Program-made: the position numbers and the translations under genes | Notes under the pieces: generated by a model | The model's database searches: none | Told to the model about the DNA's origin: nothing | The model's input: only the letters and a program-made list of their open reading frames with translations | Shown here: positions 55,001 through 60,027 of the stretch, one piece after another | Numbering within the stretch: the first letter of the stretch is position 1 | Layout of the letters: every line of letters starts with the position of its first letter | Origin: an uncultured Bacteroidota bacterium | GTDB taxonomy: Bacteria > Bacteroidota > Bacteroidia > 2-12-FULL-35-15 | Assembly: GCA_903911435.1 (NCBI GenBank) | Contig: CAIWDF010000149.1 | Span: 1 to 60,027 of the forward strand | Length of the DNA stretch: 60,027 nt | Direction of reading: 5' to 3'

Positions 55001-55105
55001 AACAAAGGTTTTGAGTGTGGCTTGAATATCAACGGTTTTAATGACATAAAGCAAGGTGATATAATAGAAGGTTACGAACTTGTTCAGGTAAAGGCGAAGC
55101 TTTAA
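52067..55105 (+). CDS. infB: Translation initiation factor IF-2
   Basis: 1012 residues. Residues ~1-400 are a long low-complexity Lys/Glu-rich extension after a short IF2 N-terminal helix domain ([21 protein letters not shown]), typical of Bacteroidota IF-2. The GTPase begins with GHVDHGKT at 520-527; LDTPGHEAF and [13 protein letters not shown] complete the G boxes. The C-terminal domains ([25 protein letters not shown]) bind initiator tRNA. It delivers fMet-tRNA to the 30S P site. Last gene of the operon. Confidence 0.97.
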   Translation: MSESTVHKLNKVAKDCNVSLSTIVDFLKGKGHAVENNPNAKIAHELYKLVAEEYKLEIAKAQEAAKVTSSTLAFHKESVSIDENTKKPEPKFREEKEDLIIKNVPTITSAEKEKIAEKTPKKVIEQPVVVEPKVTKEEKEKEKIEEKKEKKENEDVQPKNESGVKFTVVDKIDLDAINSKTKPAKKTKKEKEEEQKEKTEKATKSAKATKGEKLSTTTSEGTKTKGKKTSTEEVDVPSEQVKKEEAKSTEPIESQLEAPKIDHYETKIEKLEGPKIMGKIELPVKEERKKPVASSTASNANDNKKKRKRIKKAFGGGTLGDNWENKTTSGTESPSGTGSGVGRPINSAGAPINNAPRKQYPNNNPQAPRGKFSRPVKVELTPDQIQQQVKDTLARLSGAGKSKASKHRKSKREAISERIQEAADLNEAEKKIIKVTEFVSANQLAQMMSVPVNEIISTCMSLGMFVSINQRLDAETLAIVAEEFGYQLEFVSVEVQEAIKEEVDKPEDLINRSPIVTVMGHVDHGKTSLLDYIRKANVIAGEAGGITQHIGAYNVKLENGKTITFLDTPGHEAFTAMRARGAQVTDIAIIVVAADDSVMPQTIEAINHAQAAGVPIVIAINKVDKPGANPDKIREALAQMNILVEEWGGKFQCQEISAKKGQGIENLLEKVLLEAEMLNLKANPNKNAKGTVIESELDKGRGYVSTILVESGTLHVGDIVLAGCFSGKVKALHNERGTTVKDAGPSMPVELLGLSGAPQAGDKFHVMDDEREAREIAAKRLQLQREQGIRTHKHITLDEIGRRLAIGDFKELNVIVKGDVDGSVEALADSLQKLSTEKVLVKIIHKSVGAISESDVLLASASNAIVVGFQVRPSIGARKIAETEQIDIRLYSIIYDAINEIKAAMEGMLAPEFEEKIVCNIEIREVFNITKVGNIAGCMVLDGKVNRNTKVRIIRDGIVVHSGELGSLKRFKDDVKEVNKGFECGLNINGFNDIKQGDIIEGYELVQVKAKL

Positions 55106-55200
55106 TTTTCGATTCTTGGTGCAACTACAGGTGTCATTCTAATTTGTTTGAAACCAGTAATTAGGACTAAGAATAAAAACAAATCGAAATCAAAAATAAA

Positions 55201-55231
55201 TTTCGTCATATAGAATAAAATAGTATATTTG
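55201..55231 (+). promoter_or_regulatory. HU gene promoter
   Basis: TTTC at 55201-55204, a 19-bp gap, then TATATTTG at 55224-55231, 58 bp before the ATG at 55290. Confidence 0.6.
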
Positions 55232-55289
55232 CAGCCCAAAATAAAAAAACAGAATAAAAATTAGTTGATTTTTAATAAATTATTACATC

Positions 55290-55595
55290 ATGACAAAGGC
55301 AGAAATAGTAAATGATATTGCTAAAAACACAGGGATTGAAAAAGTAGCTGTACAAGCTAGTATTGAAGCATTTATGAAAACGGTAAAAGAATCGATGGTA
55401 AACGGAGAAAACGTTTATTTGAGAGGATTTGGCACGTTTGTAGTTAAAAGACGCGCTGAAAAATTGGGTAGAAACATTACTGCCAATACCACAGTAGTGA
55501 TACCAGCTCATTATATTCCTGCTTTCAAACCTGCTAAATCTTTTTCTTCTAAAATGAAGAAAACGGTAAAGAAAGAAAAAAAGGGAAAGAATTAA
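55290..55595 (+). CDS. HU/IHF-family nucleoid DNA-binding protein
   Basis: 101 residues. MTKAEIVNDIAKNTGIEKVAVQASIEAF forms the helical body, NVYLRGFGTFVVKRRAEKLGRNI the beta-arm base, and PAFKPAKSF the usual end of the arm. The expected RNP at the tip is replaced by HYIPAFKP context. A lysine-rich tail (KMKKTVKKEKKGKN) is added, as in many Bacteroidota. HU-type proteins bend and compact DNA, usually binding about two helical turns. Confidence 0.94.
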   Translation: MTKAEIVNDIAKNTGIEKVAVQASIEAFMKTVKESMVNGENVYLRGFGTFVVKRRAEKLGRNITANTTVVIPAHYIPAFKPAKSFSSKMKKTVKKEKKGKN

Positions 55596-55668
55596 CTAAG
55601 GCTGACTGAAAAGAAGTTAAAAGGTAATTCATATCTTAGAACTTTCTTTTTGCATCCTTTTATAGAAT

Positions 55669-56502
55669 ATGAAAAAACCTGTGAATAAAACACAATTATT
55701 GGTTGTTGCAGGTTCAGTAGTTTTAATCGTTCTTTTATTATTTGCAAATACTACAATTCCCAAGAAGGAAGAAGCCGTATCATCAGAACATGCTAGCTCG
55801 AAAGAAGCCGGACTAATGCTGATGATTGAAAGTGTTAAATCCGGATTGAGTGCTGTTCAAAAAAAGAAAGTTGAAGACTTGGACGGAGCGTTGAAAAGCG
55901 CTTCTGACAAAAAACTAGCTTTTGAGAACATCATTAATGAATGGGATAGTTTGAAGCAACCTGTTGTTGCGGCCTATTATTATGAAGAAGCTGCAAAAGT
56001 TGCTTCGAATGAAAAAAATTGGTTCATTGCAGGAAACAGATACTTAGGAGCATCTCGATTAGTGAAAGATGCCGATAAGCCTTTAGTTTATGGCAAAGCG
56101 ATTGAATGTTTTGAAAAAACATTGCAAATCAATCCTAACAACATGGATGCAAAAATTAACTTGGGCGCATGTTATGTAGAAGGTAGTTCTGAACCAATGA
56201 AAGGTATAGGGTTGTTAAGGGAAGCTGAAAAGACAGATTCGAACAACGTAAATTTGCAATTAAATTTTGCCTTTTTCTCTGAGAAGTCGGGGCAGTGGGA
56301 CAGAGCGATAAGAAGATTTGAAAAAGTATTGGTTTTACAACCAGATTTTATAGAAGCTTATTTGCATCTATCAGATGCTTATCAACAAAAGGGTGACAAG
56401 TTAAAAGCAATAGATTGTCTTGAGAAATATTATTCATTGGTAGACGATGAAGCAGTAAAAAAAGACACAAGAGATTTTATTAATAAGTTAAAAAAACAAT
56501 AA
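55669..56502 (+). CDS. TPR-repeat membrane-anchored protein
   Basis: 277 residues. A membrane helix at about 10-27 (LLVVAGSVVLIVLLLFAN) is followed by a soluble part with three to four tetratricopeptide repeats: KAIECFEKTLQINPNNMDAKINLGACYV, KTDSNNVNLQLNFAFFSEKSGQWDRAIRRFEKVL and QPDFIEAYLHLSDAYQQKGDKLKAIDCLEKYY. A scaffold role in the periplasm or cytoplasm is likely but unspecified. Located between HU and bS22/RNase E/G, an order I have seen in other Bacteroidota. Confidence 0.85.
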   Translation: MKKPVNKTQLLVVAGSVVLIVLLLFANTTIPKKEEAVSSEHASSKEAGLMLMIESVKSGLSAVQKKKVEDLDGALKSASDKKLAFENIINEWDSLKQPVVAAYYYEEAAKVASNEKNWFIAGNRYLGASRLVKDADKPLVYGKAIECFEKTLQINPNNMDAKINLGACYVEGSSEPMKGIGLLREAEKTDSNNVNLQLNFAFFSEKSGQWDRAIRRFEKVLVLQPDFIEAYLHLSDAYQQKGDKLKAIDCLEKYYSLVDDEAVKKDTRDFINKLKKQ

Positions 56503-56514
56503 AAACCATTTAAG

Positions 56515-56604
56515 ATGCCAAGCGGTAAAAAAAGAAAAAGACATAAAATGGCTACTCACAAACGCAAAAAGCGTTTGAGAAAAAACAGACATAAGAAAAA
56601 ATAA
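56515..56604 (+). CDS. bS22 / AURKAIP1-COX24 domain small ribosomal protein (29 aa)
   Basis: ATG 56515, TAA 56602-56604. MPSGKKRKRHKMATHKRKKR followed by LRKNRHKKK is highly basic and matches the AURKAIP1/COX24-domain proteins of Bacteroidota, small ribosomal subunit components. A terminator begins inside its stop codon. It starts 12 bp after the TPR gene, so they share a transcript. Genes of this length are easily skipped by gene callers. Confidence 0.88.
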   Translation: MPSGKKRKRHKMATHKRKKRLRKNRHKKK

Positions 56605-56630
56605 GAGTCTCTGACTCTTGTTTTTCTTTA
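56603..56630 (+). terminator. Terminator after bS22
   Basis: AAGAGTC/GACTCTT with a TCT loop (56603-56619) followed by a T-rich tract; the stem begins in the stop codon. Confidence 0.75.
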
Positions 56631-56804
56631 TGTGTTTTTGAGTAACCATGGATACAGGGTGGATTTTTCCATTCTGTTCATCTGCGCACATAAGTTTGTC
56701 TTCTTTTCGGGTAAACCCGAGATTAGCCTGTAACAAATTTCAATTCATCTGCATTCTCCGAAAGCGAGAGGTGGGATGATTATATTTATTTAAAAATTTT
56801 TAGA

Positions 56805-58358
56805 GTGAACAACGAATTAATCATTGATTCCACTCCCTCCGAAGTTGTTATTGCTTTATTAAATGATAAACGATTAGTAGAACTTAATCGTGAACGGAGC
56901 AACAATAATTTTTCGGTTGGCGACATATATCTGGGAAGGGTAAAAAAAGTAATGCCCGGATTGAATGCAGCCTTTGTGGATGTAGGATACGAAAAAGATG
57001 CGTTTCTGCATTACTTGGACCTAGGTCCTCAAGCCAACTCGTTTAGCAAGTACACAAAACTTGTTCAAACGGAGAAACAAACTACTTCTAATTTAATGTA
57101 TTTTAAATTGGAAAGTGATATCCCTAAAGATGGCAAAATAGGAAGTGTTATTAATGCGAATCAACAATTGTTGATTCAAATTGCAAAAGAACCGATTTCA
57201 ACAAAAGGTCCTAGAATTACTACTGAGATTTCCTTAGCTGGAAGATACATTGTATTAATTCCATTTTCTGAAAAAATTTCTGTTTCTCAGAAAATAAAAA
57301 CTACTGAAGAAAAGACCCGATTAAAAAGATTAATCGCGAGTATTAAACCAAAGAATTTTGGAGTAATCATTCGAACTGTTGCTGAAGGAAAATCAGTTGC
57401 TGATTTAGACGCTGACTTAAATGATTTGGTGGCTAAATGGGAAAAATGTTATCAAGCATTAAAAACAGCTCAACCACCACAGAAAGTGCTTGGCGAGATT
57501 GATCGTACTTCGGCTATACTTCGCGACTTGCTGAATGCAAGCTTCAACAGCATTCATATCAACGACCAAGTATTGTACGAGGAAACGAAGACCTATTTGC
57601 AAACCATTGCTCCTGACAAAGAAAAAATTCTGAAGTTATATAAAGGTACCGTTCCAATTTTCGATAATTTCGGAATCGACCGTCAAATAAAAGCATTGTT
57701 TGGAAAAACGGTGACCATGAAAAGTGGTGGTTATCTGATAGTGGAGCATACCGAGGCCATGCACGTGATTGACGTGAACAGTGGTAATAGAGCAAAATCA
57801 GACAATAACCAAGAAACGAATGCCCTGGAAATAAATCTGGAAGCAGCTGTCGAAATAGCTCGTCAATTGCGTTTGCGAGATATGGGTGGAATCATTGTGG
57901 TAGATTTTATCGATTTACACAATGCTGATAACCGTAAATTGCTTTACGAGAAAATGCGTGACGAAATGGCTAAGGACCGTGCGAAACACAACATCCTACC
58001 TCCGAGCAAATTTGGAATAATTCAGATAACTCGTCAACGTGTACGCCCTGAAATGAATATTGTAACGGTCGAAAAATGCCCAACATGTGGCGGCAGTGGC
58101 GAAATTCAAGCAAGTATTTTGTTGATGGACGAGATTGAAAATAACGTTAGATACATACTTAAAGAACAAAACGAATCGGGAGTTACACTTTGTGTACATC
58201 CTTATCTCGAAGCGTATATCACTAGAGGTTGGTTTAGTTCACTACGTAAAACGTGGAGCAAAAAGTATGGCAAAACATTGAAAGTAAAAGCTGTTTCGAG
58301 CTACAACTTTTTGGAATATCATTTCTTAAACAAAAATGAAGACGAAATAAAAGTTTAA
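56805..58358 (+). CDS. rng: Ribonuclease E/G family endoribonuclease
   Basis: 517 residues, RNase G length. GTG start at 56805. The S1-like RNA-binding region is FSVGDIYLGRVKKVMPGLNAAFVDVGYEKDAFLH. The metal/catalytic aspartates lie in MHVIDVNSGN and IIVVDFIDL, the Zn-link is CPTCGGSG, and the C-terminal small domain contains WSKKYGKTLKV. It cleaves single-stranded RNA in mRNA decay and rRNA maturation. No RNase E-like scaffold tail exists. An upstream 165-bp leader with a TCGGGTAAACCCGA hairpin may be a regulatory region, as RNase E controls its own mRNA in E. coli. Confidence 0.93.
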   Translation: MNNELIIDSTPSEVVIALLNDKRLVELNRERSNNNFSVGDIYLGRVKKVMPGLNAAFVDVGYEKDAFLHYLDLGPQANSFSKYTKLVQTEKQTTSNLMYFKLESDIPKDGKIGSVINANQQLLIQIAKEPISTKGPRITTEISLAGRYIVLIPFSEKISVSQKIKTTEEKTRLKRLIASIKPKNFGVIIRTVAEGKSVADLDADLNDLVAKWEKCYQALKTAQPPQKVLGEIDRTSAILRDLLNASFNSIHINDQVLYEETKTYLQTIAPDKEKILKLYKGTVPIFDNFGIDRQIKALFGKTVTMKSGGYLIVEHTEAMHVIDVNSGNRAKSDNNQETNALEINLEAAVEIARQLRLRDMGGIIVVDFIDLHNADNRKLLYEKMRDEMAKDRAKHNILPPSKFGIIQITRQRVRPEMNIVTVEKCPTCGGSGEIQASILLMDEIENNVRYILKEQNESGVTLCVHPYLEAYITRGWFSSLRKTWSKKYGKTLKVKAVSSYNFLEYHFLNKNEDEIKV

Positions 58359-58391
58359 GACTCTACAAATCGTATGAAGATATTATTATAA

Positions 58392-58435
58392 AAAGAAATC
58401 CCGTTTTGGACATTCCAAAACGGGATTTCTTTTTG
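58392..58435. terminator. Strong bidirectional terminator
   Basis: Perfect 18-bp stem AAAGAAATCCCGTTTTGG/CCAAAACGGGATTTCTTT with a 5-base loop; A and T tracts on both sides serve rng (plus) and the deoxyhypusine synthase-like gene (minus). Confidence 0.95.
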
Positions 58436-58544
58436 TCGTTTGTATGGTTTACTAAAATCGTTTTCTAAATAGCTACTCTAAATTTGGCAACTTTTTCGAA
58501 ATTTGTTAATAACCTTACGTTGAAAAACAAAAATATACGACAGT

Positions 58545-59522
58545 TTACCAACCCAAAATCCAAGCAAACATAAGGGGTGCAACTATGGTAGCATCGCTTT
58601 CTACAATGAACTTAGGAGTGTGAATATCTAATTTACCCCAAGTGATTTTTTCGTTAGGAACGGCTCCTGAATATGAACCATAACTAGTAGTTGAATCGGA
58701 AATTTGACAGAAATAACTCCAGAATGGAATGTCGTGAAGACCCATATCTTGATACAACATTGGGACAACACAAATAGGGAAATCGCCAGCTATTCCACCA
58801 CCAATTTGGAAAAAACCAACCCCTTTGCCTCCCGAATTCTTTGGATACCAATCGGCCAACCAAGCCATGTATTCGATACCCGATTTCATGGTCGAAGCTT
58901 TTATTTCTTTTTTAATAACATAGGATGCAAATATATTCCCCATGGTGCTGTCTTCCCAACCTGGTACCACCATTGGTAAGTTTCTTTCGGCTGCAGCAAG
59001 CATCCAACTGTCCTTTGGGTCTATTTCGTAATATTGTTCCAACTCACCACTCATCAATATTTTGAACATGTATTCGTGTGGAAAATAGCGTTCTCCTTTA
59101 TCATCAGCATCTTTCCATATTTTATGAATATGTTTCTGAAGTCTTCTGAAGGCTTCTTCTTCGGGAATGCAAGTATCGGTTACACGATTGTAGTGATTTT
59201 CTAATAAATCCCATTCTTCTTGTGGCGATAAATCGCGGTAATTAGGCACCCTTTTGTAATGCGAATGCGCTACCAAATTCATAATATCCTCTTCAAGATT
59301 GGCTCCTGTACACGATATGATATCTACTTTTCCTTGACGAATCATCTCGGCAAGCGACTTGCCCAATTCGGCTGTACTCATGGCACCGGCAAGGGTAACC
59401 ATCATTTTTCCGCCTTCGGTAAGGTGAGTTTCGTAGCCTTTGGCCGCATCTACCAATGCTGCTGCATTGAAGTGATTGAAATGTTTCTCTATAAAATTTG
59501 AAATTGGTCCTTTGGTATTCAT
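58545..59522 (-). CDS. Deoxyhypusine synthase-like family protein
   Basis: 325 residues. It aligns with deoxyhypusine synthases: the start FNAAALVDAAKGYETHL, KMMVTLAGAMSTAELG, ISCTGANLEEDI (NAD site), VPGWEDSTMGNIFASY, and the end FIVESDATIVAPLM with WGKLDIHTPK. The catalytic lysine of eukaryotic enzymes lies in GGGVVKHH; here the same spot reads GGGIAGDF, so that lysine is replaced by Gly. Bacteria lack eIF5A, so its substrate is not hypusine. Related bacterial proteins are connected with polyamine metabolism (homospermidine synthesis), and a polyamine role is the likeliest guess. Monocistronic. Confidence 0.85.
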   Translation of the reverse strand: MNTKGPISNFIEKHFNHFNAAALVDAAKGYETHLTEGGKMMVTLAGAMSTAELGKSLAEMIRQGKVDIISCTGANLEEDIMNLVAHSHYKRVPNYRDLSPQEEWDLLENHYNRVTDTCIPEEEAFRRLQKHIHKIWKDADDKGERYFPHEYMFKILMSGELEQYYEIDPKDSWMLAAAERNLPMVVPGWEDSTMGNIFASYVIKKEIKASTMKSGIEYMAWLADWYPKNSGGKGVGFFQIGGGIAGDFPICVVPMLYQDMGLHDIPFWSYFCQISDSTTSYGSYSGAVPNEKITWGKLDIHTPKFIVESDATIVAPLMFAWILGW

Positions 59523-60027
59523 TGTTTTTTTATGTATTTAATTTTGGGAGGGCAAATGTAAAGATATTTTTCGAAGCAGGGCGGAGGCAAATGGATTTTG
59601 TTGGCGAAACTCGGATTCTTAAAATTGACAACAAAAACTGGTAAAACGAACCAACTTAAGCCTCTTTTATTGCAATTCGCTATTTTCGATTATACCCCTT
59701 CGTTTTTGTAAACAATTGCTAAATTTCTTTGGCATCACTTTTTGCGTTCTCTAAGGGAAAAGTTTTTTCCTTGGCATTACTTTTTATGTTCTCTAGGTGA
59801 AAGGTTTTTTCCTTGGCATTACTTTTTATGTTCTCTAGGTGAAAGGTTTTTTCCTTGGCATCACTTTTTGTGTTCTCTAGGTGAAAAGTTTTTTCCTTAG
59901 CATTACTTTTCGTGTTCTGTATGTGAAAAGTTTTTTCCTTAGCATCACTTTTTGTGTTCTCTAGGTGAAAAGTTTTTTCCTTAGCATTACTTTTCGTGTT
60001 CTGTATGTGAAAAGTTTTTTCCTTAGC
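59523..60027. repeat. Array E: 42-bp tandem repeats running off the window
   Basis: Seven full 42-bp units start at 59729, 59771, 59813, 59855, 59897, 59939 and 59981, and an eighth starts at 60023. No indels. Units 2 and 3 are identical, 5 and 7 are identical, and 4 and 6 differ at one base, which shows an 84-bp higher-order step. T5-T6 tracts occur twice per unit. The stretch 59523-59728 shows nothing recognisable besides the gene's upstream region. Confidence 0.92.
59719..60027 (-). CDS. Possible C-terminal fragment of a 14-residue repeat protein (uncertain)
   Basis: On the minus strand one phase is open from the window edge to TAG at 59719-59721. It reads 14-residue steps such as EKTFHLENTKSDAK, EKTFHIQNTKSNAK and EKTFHLENIKSNAK, ending AKEI. 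Differences between units are mostly conservative (Leu/Ile, Glu/Gln, Asp/Asn) or silent, which mildly favours coding. Against it: period-42 DNA always offers such phases, no start is in view, and similar arrays elsewhere in the window look non-coding. Confidence 0.3.
   Translation of the reverse strand, partial: AKEKTFHIQNTKSNAKEKTFHLENTKSDAKEKTFHIQNTKSNAKEKTFHLENTKSDAKEKTFHLENIKSNAKEKTFHLENIKSNAKEKTFPLENAKSDAKEI

Noticed and set aside
59729-60027. CRISPR array
   Set aside because: Units adjoin directly with no unique spacers, and no cas genes are present; the same holds for the other arrays.

Overview
The window comes from a low-GC member of the Bacteroidota. Evidence is concordant: adjacent gldB and gldC gliding/T9SS genes beside nadE, three secreted proteins with type IX secretion C-terminal sorting domains, a type II glutaminyl cyclase, an SDR-type threonine dehydrogenase, a 29-residue bS22/COX24-like ribosomal protein, DUF2480, and promoters of the Bacteroidota form TTTG-N19/20-TAnnTTTG. 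I cannot place it more finely. No rRNA, tRNA, CRISPR, IS element or prophage was seen.

Layout. 1-3.5 kb: a tiny Lys/Ala histone-H1-like gene, a dipeptide epimerase, a small lipoprotein and an ALDH8-like dehydrogenase. 3.5-7.5 kb: a fusion of YD/MORN-like repeats with an AAA ATPase, an unknown partner and a LytTR regulator. 7.6-12.2 kb: murF, nadE, an outer-membrane barrel, gldB and gldC. 12.3-21 kb: a c-type cytochrome lipoprotein, a thioesterase, a GT9 glycosyltransferase, glutaminyl cyclase overlapping cysS, a YwqK-like repeat protein, threonine dehydrogenase and secreted proteins. 21-28.9 kb: AsmA-like protein, orphan histidine kinase, hemW, a kynurenine-formamidase-like cyclase and a GIN-domain/beta-barrel fusion. 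29.6-33.3 kb: pstC-pstA-pstB-phoU. 33.2-35 kb: gatA and tatA. 35.2-46.8 kb: two convergent giant T9SS adhesins that share paralogous C-terminal halves. 47-49.6 kb: sufS-sufE-DUF59-DUF2480 without sufBCD. 50.3-55.1 kb: rimP-nusA-infB behind a hairpin leader. 55.3-58.4 kb: HU, a TPR protein, bS22 and RNase E/G. 58.5-59.5 kb: a deoxyhypusine-synthase-like protein.

The most unusual signal lies between the genes. There are exactly five gene-free gaps longer than about 300 bp, and all five carry a tandem array with a period of 21 bp or exactly twice that, 42 bp. The arrays lie near 6.6, 20.8, 29.1, 42.5 and 59.8 kb. They are mostly different in sequence, yet unit length is kept nearly free of indels while the bases diverge. 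Most units contain A/T tracts or short palindromes in register. 21 bp equals two helical turns and also seven codons, and four of the five arrays show a 7- or 14-residue periodic reading phase on the minus strand. Whether these are phased protein-binding/bent-DNA arrays, decayed heptad-repeat genes or products of a length-counting copying mechanism cannot be settled by eye.

Other leads: pstC has a PstS-like segment inserted after its first membrane helix and the operon has no pstS. An 11-bp-period direct repeat resembling a PHO box precedes pstC. The deoxyhypusine-synthase-like protein lacks the expected catalytic lysine. The rimP operon has a terminator-like hairpin between promoter and first gene.
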